A DNA stretch of 64,000 nt. Origin: Alphaproteobacteria bacterium (GTDB lineage: Bacteria; Pseudomonadota; Alphaproteobacteria; Rickettsiales; SXRF01). Within the stretch, counting starts at the first letter, position 1; the number at the start of each line of letters is the position of its first letter. The notes beneath the pieces are model-generated. The model worked only from the letters and a program-made list of their open reading frames with translations, searched no databases and was not told where the DNA came from. The position numbers and the translations under genes were made by a program. The DNA lies in the NCBI GenBank assembly GCA_025362975.1, contig JANYES010000013.1, forward strand, positions 53,303 through 117,302, read 5' to 3'. Shown here one piece after another: positions 44,056 through 52,941 of this stretch.

Positions 44056-44538
44056 ACGCCCGCCCGCTTAAATACCCGGCCCGCGTCTTTACGAATTTCG
44101 TGATAGCCGGATGGTCCTTGCCGCCCATACGATCTTTGAGCGGGAGCGCCACTTTTTTTGCTCTGCGCATCCACGCTGAACAACATGCCCGAATGGGCCT
44201 TATTGTTGCCCGCATCTACATAATCGCGCGTAAACGCACCCGTCTCGATGCCGCGATACTGCGACCATTCGCGCTCGGCCTTATCGCCTTTGGCCTTCTC
44301 CTTGCGCACGCCCATCGCCACGAAAACTCGTCCACGCCGCTATAATCTCACATGCACCCGGCCACGCCTTTGCCCGGCTCCGGCTGATGCACGAAATACC
44401 CCGCCTTATCTTTCAGGCTTTCGAAATCCACCGCATGCAGTCATCTCCCCGCCGATGGTTATGCTGTCGCCATCCCCGCGCACCGCCTGTTTGATCTTGT
44501 TGTGTAACACAATGAAACTATATTTAAAAATCGCTATT
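44027..44538 (-). pseudogene. Frameshifted gene remnant between two unknown genes
   Basis: Protein-like sequence on the minus strand is split across frames. From 44538 leftwards one frame reads FIVLHNKIKQAVRGDGDS. A second reads AVDFESLKDKAGYFVHQPEP to a stop at 44348. A third, from 44321, reads GVRKEKAKGDKAEREWSQYR and SVDAQSKK. At an A7 run (44153-44159) it must shift by one base to continue as VALPLKDRMGGKDHPAITK and end at 44027, inside the 3' end of the plus-strand gene. The product would be about 165 residues. I do not recognise it. Confidence 0.4.
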
Positions 44539-45591
44539 TTAACCCCCAGCCGCCAACCCTCGTCCCGCGCCGGGCAGGCGATTCTGAATATCTTCAGGCT
44601 TCAAGATGGCCACGAAAATCGCCGATTGTTTCTCATCGCCGCGTATCTGCAAATTCTCCTGCCGCGTCACCCCGCGCAGTGTAATCAGCACCTTGCGTTG
44701 CTCCGACTGATCCAGATGGGTCACCGAGACCAGCGTGCCCTGATAGTGCTGCCCTTTAATCGGTTCGTCGATAAACCGCACCGGCAGTTTAAGTTTATCG
44801 AGCGTAATGCTCGGCCCTTCCTTGCGCTTGACCGCCTGCGGTAAATCCGCCGTCATCTCACCAAGCTTATCGCGCACAGTATCAAGCGACACCCCCGTGA
44901 CAAACAGCTCATAATCGTTCTTTGACCCGCTCCAGCGCTCGCTGACCTTGGCGTCTTTTTCCCCTTCGAGTGCTTCCATCAGCAACCCGGCGACGGTGGC
45001 CATGCGCTGAAATTTGAGCCAGTCGCGCCCGGCATCGCTTTTGACGCCTGCCGGTTCTGGGATATCCACGGAAATGACGTCATATTCCCTGCCGCCCTTC
45101 TGGCGCAGACGTTTTTCACTGACTTTCAGCTCCCCGGTGTTGATTTTGAACATCTTCATTGCATCGAGGGCATTGCCCACTTCCGGTGCAAACTGTTCTT
45201 TCAGATACCCGTCGCGGAATTGCGGATCGTCCTTCACCTCAAGGTAATCACGCAAATAATCGGCATCGGCGATCACCGCCCGCACCGGTACCATGCGTTG
45301 CAACGTCGCCACCGCCATCAGAGCGTTGGCTGCCTCGTCCGGGGTCGGCCCTTTACCCTCATGGGCAAACTGCGCGGCCGCCGCCGCCAGCCCATCGAGG
45401 ATGACGCCCAGCTTTTCAGCTTCGGCATAGGTCGGCACGCCGGTTTTGGTGAACTCCGGCAGCTCCTCATGCGCGTCCGACGCCGCACCCGCAGCACTCG
45501 CCCCGGCCCCAATCTGGTCTAGAGCCTCTTTGGCAAAGGCGATGGCTTTGGCATATTGGTAGGCCCGGGCAAATTTTTCATCCTGCGGCAT
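44539..45591 (-). CDS. Protein of unknown function
   Basis: A 350-residue soluble-looking protein with no signal peptide or membrane segment. The N-terminal 100 residues are helical and alanine-rich (AIAFAKEALDQIGAGASAAGAAS). The C-terminal half alternates charged helices and strands (VISVDIPEPAGVKSDAGRD, LPVRFIDEPIKGQHYQGT, RKVLITLRGVTRQENLQIRG) and could be a beta domain. It ends in a glycine-rich tail. No family is recognised. It is read towards the decayed gene at 44027-44538, which may once have been its operon partner. Confidence 0.65.
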   Translation of the reverse strand: MPQDEKFARAYQYAKAIAFAKEALDQIGAGASAAGAASDAHEELPEFTKTGVPTYAEAEKLGVILDGLAAAAAQFAHEGKGPTPDEAANALMAVATLQRMVPVRAVIADADYLRDYLEVKDDPQFRDGYLKEQFAPEVGNALDAMKMFKINTGELKVSEKRLRQKGGREYDVISVDIPEPAGVKSDAGRDWLKFQRMATVAGLLMEALEGEKDAKVSERWSGSKNDYELFVTGVSLDTVRDKLGEMTADLPQAVKRKEGPSITLDKLKLPVRFIDEPIKGQHYQGTLVSVTHLDQSEQRKVLITLRGVTRQENLQIRGDEKQSAIFVAILKPEDIQNRLPGAGRGLAAGG

Positions 45592-45795
45592 ATTTTTCTC
45601 CCTAAAAGTTTATGCCGTTGATACTACACTACATATTGGTTAATCATTGTTAAGATTCCATGAAGCCAGCATGACGCCCCTTCCAAACCGGCCAAAAAAC
45701 CGCGCAAAGACGGTAAATGCCTCATTATTTCTGTTGCGAAATGGCGCGCTGTGCGCTAAAAGGCTGGCCTGATGCAGCCGTTACGCATCGGGAAC

Positions 45796-45815
45796 AATAA
45801 TTATCCAGAATTATT
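45796..45815 (+). promoter_or_regulatory. AT stem-loop just before the cold-shock gene SD
   Basis: A perfect seven-pair AT stem AATAATT/AATTATT with loop ATCCAG ends immediately before the SD (AGGGGTTAGGG) of the cold-shock gene. Its stability would depend strongly on temperature, so it could tune translation, as mRNA structure does for other csp genes. Confidence 0.45.
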
Positions 45816-45827
45816 AGGGGTTAGGGC

Positions 45828-46031
45828 ATGGCTACAGGCATCGTTAAATGGTATAACACCGCGAAAAATTTCGGCTTTATTCAGCAGGATACCGGCGGTT
45901 CCGACATTTTTGTCCATGTATCCGCCCTAGAAGCCGCTGGCCTGCATACCCTCGACGAAAACCAGCGCATCCAGTACGACGTGACGGGAAGCAAAGGCAA
46001 AGCCTCCGCCAGCAACCTGAAACTGTTGTAG
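45828..46031 (+). CDS. Cold-shock protein (CspA family)
   Basis: A 67-residue OB-fold protein that binds single-stranded nucleic acid and melts RNA structure. Both RNA-binding motifs are present, in slightly altered form: KNFGFIQQD (RNP1) and DIFVHVSAL (RNP2). The start GIVKWYNTAKNFGFI shows NT-AK in place of the usual N-x-KGFGFI. The SD AGGGG and the ATG are clear. A long 5' leader of about 200 bases precedes it, as is common for csp genes. It is monocistronic or read with typA, 86 bases on. Confidence 0.94.
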   Translation: MATGIVKWYNTAKNFGFIQQDTGGSDIFVHVSALEAAGLHTLDENQRIQYDVTGSKGKASASNLKLL

Positions 46032-46117
46032 TTTCGCCGCCAACGTTCGGGCTTTAACGCGTAATAAAAAACTTATCGGTCGTACTGAAGCGCCCGAACA
46101 ACTGCATATAGGAATTT

Positions 46118-47941
46118 ATGTCTAAAAATATTCGCAACATCGCCATCATCGCGCACGTGGATCATGGTAAAACCACCCTGATCGACCAGATGCTGAGGCA
46201 GAGCGGCACCTTCCGCTCCAACCAGAACGTCGCCACCTGCGTCATGGACTCGGGCGACCTCGAAAAAGAACGCGGCATTACCATTCTCGCCAAATGCACC
46301 TCGGTGACCCGCGGCGATTTGCGCATCAACATCATGGACACCCCGGGCCACGCCGATTTCGGCGGCGAAGTAGAGCGCGTCTTGTCGATGGTGGACGGTG
46401 TGGTGCTTCTGTGCGATGCCGCCGAAGGCCCGCTCCCGCAGACCAAATTCGTATTGACTAAAGCGCTGAAACTCGGCCTGAAGCCTATCGTGCTCATCAA
46501 CAAGGTCGACCGCGGCGACGCGCGTCCAGACGAAGTGCACAACGAAGTCTTCGACCTCTTCGCAGTACTCGATGCAAGCGAAGAACAGCTCGACTTCCCG
46601 ACTCTCTACGCCTCGGGCCGCGACGGCTGGGCCGCTGAAACTCTGACTGCACCGCGAGAAACGCTCAACCCGCTTTTTGAACTCATTGAAAAACACGTTC
46701 CCGCTCCGGACGTCGACCCGGAAGCTGCGTTTTCCATGCTCGTGTCGATTCTCGAAAACGACGCGTTCCTGGGCCGCATCCTGACCGGCCTGATCTACAG
46801 CGGCACCGCCAAAGTCGGCATGCCCATCAAAGGCATGAACCTCAACGGCGAAACCGTCGAGCAGGGCCGCCTCACCAAATTGCTGACCTTCGACGGCATC
46901 AAGCGTGTGGCGGTTGAACAGGCCGAAGCGGGCGAAATCGTCGCCATCGCCGGTCTTTCCAACACCACCGTGGCCGACACCATCGGCGACATGACGCTTA
47001 TCAGCGCCGTGCCTTCGACCCCGATCGACCCGCCGACGATGTCGATCACCCTGTCGGTGAACGACTCCCCGTATGCCGGCCAGGAAGGCACCAAAGTCAC
47101 CAGCCGCATGATCCGCGACCGCCTGATGAAAGAAGCCGAAGGCAACGTGTCCATCCGTGTTACCGAAGCCGATTCGAAAGACGCGTTCGAAGTGGCAGGC
47201 CGCGGCGAATTACAGCTCGGTGTTCTCATCGAAACCATGCGCCGCGAAGGCTTCGAGCTTTCAGTCTCGCGCCCGCGCGTTCTGTTCCGTGAAATCGACG
47301 GCCAGAAAATGGAGCCAATCGAAGAAGTGGTCATCGACGTGGATGAAGAACACACCGGCACCGTGGTCGAAAAAATCTCCCTGCGTAAGGGCGAAATGAT
47401 CGACATGCGCCCATCCGGCGGCGGCAAAACCCGCATCATCTTCCACACCCCGTCGCGTGGCCTTATCGGTTACCAGAGCGAGTTCTTAACCGATACGCGC
47501 GGCACCGGCATGATGAATCGTCTGTTCCACGCTTACGCGCCTTACAAAGGCGACGTCCCGGGCCGCCGCAACGGCGCGCTGATTTCCACCGACAAGGGTG
47601 ACGCGGTCGCCTACGCGATTTACAACCTGCAAGACCGCGGTATCATGTTCATCACAACTGGCAACAAAGTGTATGAAGGCATGATCATCGGCGAACATAA
47701 CCGCGACAACGACCTTGAAATCAATGTGCTCAAGGAAAAACAGCTCTCCAACGTACGCAGCAAGGGTGCCGATGAAAAAATTGTGCTCGTGCCGCCCGTT
47801 AAAATGACGCTGGAACAGATGATTTCCTACATTCAGGACGACGAGCTGGTGGAAGTCACCCCGAAATCCCTGCGCCTGCGCAAAACCTCGCTCGACGCGA
47901 ACGAACGCAGACGCACCCAGCGCTCTAAAAAAACCGGCTGA
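46118..47941 (+). CDS. typA: Ribosome-associated GTPase TypA/BipA
   Basis: A 607-residue translational GTPase of the EF-G-like group, needed for ribosome assembly at low temperature and for stress responses. The G1 motif is AHVDHGKTTLIDQML, and switch regions are RGITILAKCTSV and DTPGHADFGGEVERVLSMVDG. NKVD is in LINKVDRGDARP, and the C-terminal BipA-specific domain (LSNVRSKGADEKIVLVPP) is complete. Its closeness to a cold-shock gene fits its cold-adaptation role. A strong terminator follows. Confidence 0.98.
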   Translation: MSKNIRNIAIIAHVDHGKTTLIDQMLRQSGTFRSNQNVATCVMDSGDLEKERGITILAKCTSVTRGDLRINIMDTPGHADFGGEVERVLSMVDGVVLLCDAAEGPLPQTKFVLTKALKLGLKPIVLINKVDRGDARPDEVHNEVFDLFAVLDASEEQLDFPTLYASGRDGWAAETLTAPRETLNPLFELIEKHVPAPDVDPEAAFSMLVSILENDAFLGRILTGLIYSGTAKVGMPIKGMNLNGETVEQGRLTKLLTFDGIKRVAVEQAEAGEIVAIAGLSNTTVADTIGDMTLISAVPSTPIDPPTMSITLSVNDSPYAGQEGTKVTSRMIRDRLMKEAEGNVSIRVTEADSKDAFEVAGRGELQLGVLIETMRREGFELSVSRPRVLFREIDGQKMEPIEEVVIDVDEEHTGTVVEKISLRKGEMIDMRPSGGGKTRIIFHTPSRGLIGYQSEFLTDTRGTGMMNRLFHAYAPYKGDVPGRRNGALISTDKGDAVAYAIYNLQDRGIMFITTGNKVYEGMIIGEHNRDNDLEINVLKEKQLSNVRSKGADEKIVLVPPVKMTLEQMISYIQDDELVEVTPKSLRLRKTSLDANERRRTQRSKKTG

Positions 47942-47958
47942 TCTTAATCAGCAGACAC

Positions 47959-47995
47959 AAAAAAGGCCGGTCCCCTGCGGGATTGGCCTTTTTTT
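47959..47995 (+). terminator. Rho-independent terminator after typA
   Basis: A ten-pair stem (GGCCGGTCCC paired with GGGATTGGCC, two G-T pairs) with a CTGC loop is flanked by A6 and T7 runs. It lies 18 bases after the typA stop and may act in both directions. Confidence 0.9.
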
Positions 47996-48024
47996 ATGGA
48001 ACGGCCGGGGCATTAAAGCTCCCG

Positions 48025-48420
48025 TTATGAAACATATCCCGTGGCGATATGCGTTTCCAGATTGCCGATAGCCTGTATGCCGCTGTCGTCCATCCGCAGC
48101 ACGAGGATGCGCTGGAGACCCGCGCGGCAGGTTGTCAGTATAGTTGCCCCCCTCCCGCACTTGCTGCGGGCCGATGATGCGCGTGTACCGGTCGCCGATT
48201 TTGACGATCAGGGCGACTCCTCCGTCAATCATGTTCATGAAATTCAGGCGTCCCTGAAAGAACTCAATGTTGGCGACGGCGTTGCGGCGCTTTTGCCAGA
48301 AAAGGCGCAAGCGGTAAACAGCTAGAAAACAATGCGTGATTCGATCACGCGCCAGAGCGCGCCCACAAATACATTAATTCTTGCTAATGTTTCAGCCCGC
48401 CCTAACCGTAACGCTTTCAT
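48025..48420 (-). pseudogene. Frameshifted gene remnant between typA and the tad cluster
   Basis: The 660-base gap after typA holds broken minus-strand coding sequence. A first piece (48420 to a stop at 48322) reads MKALRLGRAETLARINVFVG. A second frame continues as LFWQKRRNAVANIEFFQGRL and IVKIGDRYTRIIGPQQVREG. A third ends LQRILVLRMDDSGIQAIGN and stops at 48025. Joined, these give about 125 residues. I recognise no family. The remaining 180 bases before cpaB show no gene and should hold the tad promoter. Confidence 0.35.
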
Positions 48421-48601
48421 ACAAAAAACCACTCTCGCAGTCACTTCTTCGTTAGCATTTTCGCCCATTGCCGCTCGCAAACGCCATTTCCCACTGCAAC
48501 CTTAGGAAAATCCACAGCGATTTACGTTTCCTTAACGCTTCCCGGCTAAGTTACGAAAAGATAGCCGAGGCTTATAACGTCCATTTGACTCATTAAAGAC
48601 C

Positions 48602-49546
48602 ATGCGTTTTTTACTTTTATTGGTTGCCGCCGTCATCGCCGTCTTCGCCGGGATTGCCGCCATGCAACTGTCCTCTCCGTCGTCCGTCTCAGGCAGCGCT
48701 GCTACCGCACAAGCTCCGGCAACCACGTCCGTGGCCACCGTTGACGTCATCGTCGCCAAAGCCCCCATCGCCCCCGGTACCATGATCACAGCCGCCATGA
48801 TCGACCGCCAGCCCTGGCCCGAAAACCTGGTGCTCGACGGTTTCATCGTCGGCAACAGTCCTGCCGCCGCCGCCATCATCGGCAAAGTCACCCGCTCGCC
48901 GTTCCAGACGCGTGAACCGCTCATCGTCAGCAAGCTCGCCTCCACCAAGGACACCGGCTTCCTCGCCGCCAACCTGCCGCAAGGCTCGCGCGCCGTCACC
49001 ATCGCCACCGACGCCATCACTGGTGTCGCCGGCTTCGTCTACGCGGGTGATCGCGTCGACATCGTCTTCACCCATAACGTGCCCGCCGATATCCGCGCCG
49101 CCTCCGCCGCCAGCGCTCCTCAGGCAGGCCCCGCCGGTGCCGCACCGACTGCCGCTGCATCCGAAAAACCCGGCTTTGCCGAAATCCTCGCCAGCAACGT
49201 GCCGGTCCTCGCCGTGAACTTACGTGAAGGCGTAACCGACACCGCCGGGGGTGCCGCCGTGTCCAGCGCCGCCGTCTCCATTTCACCGTCCAGCATGACT
49301 TTGCAAGTAACCGACGTTCAGGCTAAAAAACTTCGCCTCGCCGAAAAAGTCGGCACGCTCTCCGTGGCGCTCCGCTCGATCAACGACCGCGACAACAACA
49401 CAATCACCGGCCCCGCCGATCTCGTCTCGCTCACCCAAGTCACCGCCCAGGAAGCCCCGCAGGAACAGGACAACTCCGTTCACATCGTCCGCGGCGGCGA
49501 TTTCGGCGCCGCTCAGGGCGGCCAGCGCATTCAGGGAGGCAGGTAA
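48602..49546 (+). CDS. cpaB: Tad pilus assembly protein CpaB (RcpC)
   Basis: A 314-residue periplasmic protein of the Flp/Tad pilus system. It has an N-terminal membrane anchor (LLLLVAAVIAVFAGIAAM) and a SAF-like domain (IVAKAPIAPGTMITAAMI, TREPLIVSKLAS). The conserved segment GSRAVTIATDAITGVAGFVYAGDRVDIVFTH is also present. It is thought to gate or modify the secretin. The stop overlaps the cpaC start by one base (TAATG). It opens a run of seven tad genes read in the same direction. Confidence 0.95.
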   Translation: MRFLLLLVAAVIAVFAGIAAMQLSSPSSVSGSAATAQAPATTSVATVDVIVAKAPIAPGTMITAAMIDRQPWPENLVLDGFIVGNSPAAAAIIGKVTRSPFQTREPLIVSKLASTKDTGFLAANLPQGSRAVTIATDAITGVAGFVYAGDRVDIVFTHNVPADIRAASAASAPQAGPAGAAPTAAASEKPGFAEILASNVPVLAVNLREGVTDTAGGAAVSSAAVSISPSSMTLQVTDVQAKKLRLAEKVGTLSVALRSINDRDNNTITGPADLVSLTQVTAQEAPQEQDNSVHIVRGGDFGAAQGGQRIQGGR

Positions 49547-51084
49547 TGGCCGCCAAACGTAACCTTCTCAGCTTCACCGCAGCGCTCTGGCTGCTCGGCT
49601 CCGCACTCAGCCCCGTGCAAGCAGCCGAAAGCGGCCTTTTCGTGCCCATCAACCGCTCGACCTTGCTCACCCTCTCGGCCCCCGCCTCCGAAGTGGTCGT
49701 GGCCAACCCCGACATCGCCGACGTGCATGTCCACAACGCCACCAACCTCACCATCATCGCCAAGCATTTCGGCAACACCACCGTGCGCATCATGAACAAG
49801 GACGGCACGCTCCAGCGCGAAGTCGAGGTCGCTGTCGGCTACGATTTGCCCTCCATCCGCAAATCGCTCAAAAACTTCCTGCCGGAAGAAAAAATCGGCG
49901 TAGAAATGGTCAACAGCTCCGTGGCGCTGACCGGCCATGTCAGTAGCCCGGCCGTCATCGACAAGGCCCTCAAAATCGCCCGCGAATACGTCTACGGCAA
50001 CTCCAAAGGCGGTGGCAGCTCTGCCCCCGCAGCCTCCAGCGCTTTGGCGCCCGCCGCCGGCGGTGCAGCCGCACCCGCCCCAAGCTCCGGCGGCGGCGAC
50101 CAGCCTGACATCCTCAACTTCCTGCAAGTCACTTCCGGCCAGCAGGTCATGCTGCGCGTGCGCGTCGGCGAAATCCAGCGCACGGCGCTTAAAGAACTCG
50201 GCATCGACTTAAACGTGCTGGCAAAAGGCGAAGGTGGCAACCTCATCGGCTTCGGCACCGGCGGCGGCATCGCTTCGCTGGTGGCCAAAGGCACCTCCGA
50301 CCCCACCATCAACCCCGGCCTTTTCGCCCTGCCGGGCGGCCAGACGCCATCCAACACGCAAGGCATTCTCTCCGGCGTCTACCAGCCTAAAGGCGTGAAC
50401 GGCAACACCTATTCCGGCCTTATCAAAGCCCTCGAACAAGACGGCCTGTTCAAAGTCCTCGCCGAACCGAACTTGGTTGCCGTTTCCGGCGAACAGGCGG
50501 AATTCCTCTCCGGCGGTGAAATCCCCATCCCCATCGTCCAGAACTCATCGGGCACCACCAGCTCGATCAGCATCGAATACAAGCCCTTCGGCGTGGCCGT
50601 GAAATTCACCCCGTTCGTACTTTCCGAAAACCGCATCCGCATGTCGGTGCAGCCTGAAGTCTCCGAAATTTCCGCCACCAACGCGGTGACCTTCTCCGGC
50701 TATAAAGTGCCTTCCATCGACACCCGCCGCGCCAAAACCACCATCGAACTCGCCCCCGGCGAAAGCTTCATGATCGCCGGTCTCATCAACGACCAGACCC
50801 GCGCCTCCATCGACCAGCTTCCCGGTGCCAAAGATCTGCCTATCCTCGGCGCGCTGTTCCGCTCCACCGAATTCCAGCGCAACGAAACCGAGCTGGTCAT
50901 CTCCGTCACGCCCTACATCGTAGACGGCATGAAAGCCTCCGACGTGAAACTCCCGACCGACGATTTCCGCCCCGCGAGCCAGATGGAGATGTTCTTCTTC
51001 GGCGCGCTCGGCAGCATGTCGACCAAGCAGGGCGCAACCCAGAACCAAAGCCTCGAAGGCCCAACCGGCTTTATGGTGGATTAA
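49546..51084 (+). CDS. cpaC: Tad pilus secretin CpaC (RcpA)
   Basis: A 512-residue outer-membrane secretin for Flp pilus extrusion. It has a signal peptide (LLGSALSPVQA), then the N-terminal pilus-docking domain (FVPINRSTLLTLSAPASEVV). A BON-like domain (VALTGHVSSPAVIDKALKI) follows, then an A/G/S-rich linker, and last the secretin domain ending with TKTIELAPGESFMIAGLIN-like and ELVISVTPYIV motifs. Domain order and length are standard for CpaC. Confidence 0.95.
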   Translation: MAAKRNLLSFTAALWLLGSALSPVQAAESGLFVPINRSTLLTLSAPASEVVVANPDIADVHVHNATNLTIIAKHFGNTTVRIMNKDGTLQREVEVAVGYDLPSIRKSLKNFLPEEKIGVEMVNSSVALTGHVSSPAVIDKALKIAREYVYGNSKGGGSSAPAASSALAPAAGGAAAPAPSSGGGDQPDILNFLQVTSGQQVMLRVRVGEIQRTALKELGIDLNVLAKGEGGNLIGFGTGGGIASLVAKGTSDPTINPGLFALPGGQTPSNTQGILSGVYQPKGVNGNTYSGLIKALEQDGLFKVLAEPNLVAVSGEQAEFLSGGEIPIPIVQNSSGTTSSISIEYKPFGVAVKFTPFVLSENRIRMSVQPEVSEISATNAVTFSGYKVPSIDTRRAKTTIELAPGESFMIAGLINDQTRASIDQLPGAKDLPILGALFRSTEFQRNETELVISVTPYIVDGMKASDVKLPTDDFRPASQMEMFFFGALGSMSTKQGATQNQSLEGPTGFMVD

Positions 51085-51085
51085 C

Positions 51086-51709
51086 ATGAAACGCAAAACC
51101 GCCTTCCTCACCATCATGCTTCTTTCCGCCTGCGAACAGATCCCCTCTGAACGCTACGCCGACCAGAGCAACCCCGACCATCTGATCGTCACCAACTCGG
51201 AACTCGTCACCATTACGCTGTCCGCCAAAGACGCCTCCGAGCGCTTGAACGACGCCCTCTCCGACAACCCGCCCGACCGCGCCGTCATCAACTGCTCCCC
51301 CACCGAATCCGCGTGTAAAAAAGCAACCAAAGCGCTCAGCAAACACCACGTGCCGATGGAAACCCTGATCGACGCCAACGCCGCCGCCAACATCACGCTG
51401 GTCTACGATAAGCTCGCCGCCAAGGAATGCGACAACCGCTACCGCGACAACTCGCAGAACTCGAATAACTTAAACCACCAAGCCTACGGCTGCTCCATCG
51501 GCGCCAACATCGCCCAGATGGTCACCGACAAGCGCCAGTTCACCAAACCTTCCCTCATGGACTACACCGATGGCGAAAAAGCCGCCTCCAATTACGATTC
51601 CTACCTGAATCCACCAGCGGCAAGTTCCTCGGGCGGCGGTTCCGGCGGTGTCGCCAGCGGCATCGGCAGTTCACTCATCTCATCCAGCTCCGGCGGCGGA
51701 GGCAAATAA
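51086..51709 (+). CDS. cpaD: Tad pilus lipoprotein CpaD (RcpB)
   Basis: A 207-residue outer-membrane lipoprotein. The signal peptide ends in the lipobox LLSAC. The family marks CDNRYRDN, YGCSIGANIAQMVTDKRQF and the region around residue 100-160 match CpaD. The C-terminus is a serine/glycine-rich tail of about 35 residues. CpaD stabilises the secretin ring. It starts one base after cpaC and stops one base before cpaE. Confidence 0.88.
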   Translation: MKRKTAFLTIMLLSACEQIPSERYADQSNPDHLIVTNSELVTITLSAKDASERLNDALSDNPPDRAVINCSPTESACKKATKALSKHHVPMETLIDANAAANITLVYDKLAAKECDNRYRDNSQNSNNLNHQAYGCSIGANIAQMVTDKRQFTKPSLMDYTDGEKAASNYDSYLNPPAASSSGGGSGGVASGIGSSLISSSSGGGGK

Positions 51710-51710
51710 C

Positions 51711-52937
51711 ATGAATTTAAATTCCGTCATCATCATTTCGTTCAGCCCGGACGAAGTCACCAGCCTCCACGAGATCGCGAGCGCCATTGGCTACGCTGAT
51801 GCGCCGATGGCCGTCGGCCCCATCACCGAAGCGATCAAAGTCCTCAACACCCAGACCCAAAGCCCCGATTTCCTCATCATCGACATCGGCAACCGCGGCC
51901 GCGACATCCTGCCGGAATTGGATGAAGTCGCGCTCCACTGCGAGCCTAACGTCATCGTCATCGTTATCGGCTCGGTCAACGACATCGTCTTCTACCGCGA
52001 ACTCAAACATCGCGGCATTCTGGAATATTTCCCCCGCCCCGCCGACCCTAAAGACATCCGCGCTGCCATGGTGCAGGCAACACTCTCCCAGCAACGTCTT
52101 CAAGGCGCTTCCGCCCACGGCACCGTCATTTCATGCATGTCCGCCGCCTCCGGCGACGGCGCGTCCACGCTCGCCATCAATCTCAGCTACTGCATGGCCA
52201 AAGAACACAACATGTCCACCGTGCTGGTCGACATGGACTACCAGTTCGGCCTCATCGCCAAGAGCCTCGATTTAACCGCCCCCTTCGGCATCCGCGAACT
52301 TTTCGAAAACCCCGAGCGCGGACTGGACGACACGCTGGTGGAAAAAATGCTCGTCAAATACGACGATAAATTCAAAGTCATCTCCGCTCCCAACGAACTG
52401 CGCATGCTGCCGCAGATTGGCCCCGAGCTGATTTACAACCTCATCAACATCCTACGCGCCCGCTTCAAATTCGTCATCATCGACGTTCCTAACCTCTGGA
52501 CGCCGTGGACCGCAGCGGCCATGAAATACTCCGACCATTCACTTCTCGTCGCCCAGCTCTGGCTGCGCTCACTCACCCACACCACCCGCCAGCTTTCCGC
52601 ATGGCACACGGCGGGCATCGATCGCAACAAGGTCTCGCTCGTCATCAACCGCTCGGGCGCGAAATTCAAAGAAGCCGTCAGCGCCGAAGATTTCGAGCGC
52701 ATCTGCCGCCACCCCATCGAAGCCCACATGAACAACGACATCAAAACCGTCATCAACGCCGAAACGCAGGGCAAGACCATCTTCGAAACCAACCAGGGCG
52801 CGCTACTCCAACAACAGGTCAAGCAAATCGCCATGAGCATGGCCCAGCGTTTCCAGGGCGACAAGAAAAGCGAACCCGCGCCGGAAGCCGGTTTCAAAAA
52901 GGGGCTAAAAGGGCTGTTCGACAAGAAGGGGGCATAA
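51711..52937 (+). CDS. cpaE: Tad pilus ParA-like localisation ATPase CpaE (TadZ)
   Basis: A 408-residue protein with an N-terminal receiver-like domain (VIIISFSPDEVTSLHEIAS) and a C-terminal ParA/MinD-like domain. The deviant Walker region reads CMSAASGDGASTLAINL, without the usual KGGxGKT lysine, as is typical of CpaE. VLVDMDYQFGLIAKSLDL corresponds to the MinD switch. TadZ/CpaE positions the secretion machine at the pole. I place the ATG at 51711, directly after the cpaD stop. An upstream in-frame ATG (51648) lies within cpaD. Confidence 0.93.
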   Translation: MNLNSVIIISFSPDEVTSLHEIASAIGYADAPMAVGPITEAIKVLNTQTQSPDFLIIDIGNRGRDILPELDEVALHCEPNVIVIVIGSVNDIVFYRELKHRGILEYFPRPADPKDIRAAMVQATLSQQRLQGASAHGTVISCMSAASGDGASTLAINLSYCMAKEHNMSTVLVDMDYQFGLIAKSLDLTAPFGIRELFENPERGLDDTLVEKMLVKYDDKFKVISAPNELRMLPQIGPELIYNLINILRARFKFVIIDVPNLWTPWTAAAMKYSDHSLLVAQLWLRSLTHTTRQLSAWHTAGIDRNKVSLVINRSGAKFKEAVSAEDFERICRHPIEAHMNNDIKTVINAETQGKTIFETNQGALLQQQVKQIAMSMAQRFQGDKKSEPAPEAGFKKGLKGLFDKKGA

Positions 52938-52941
52938 ACCC

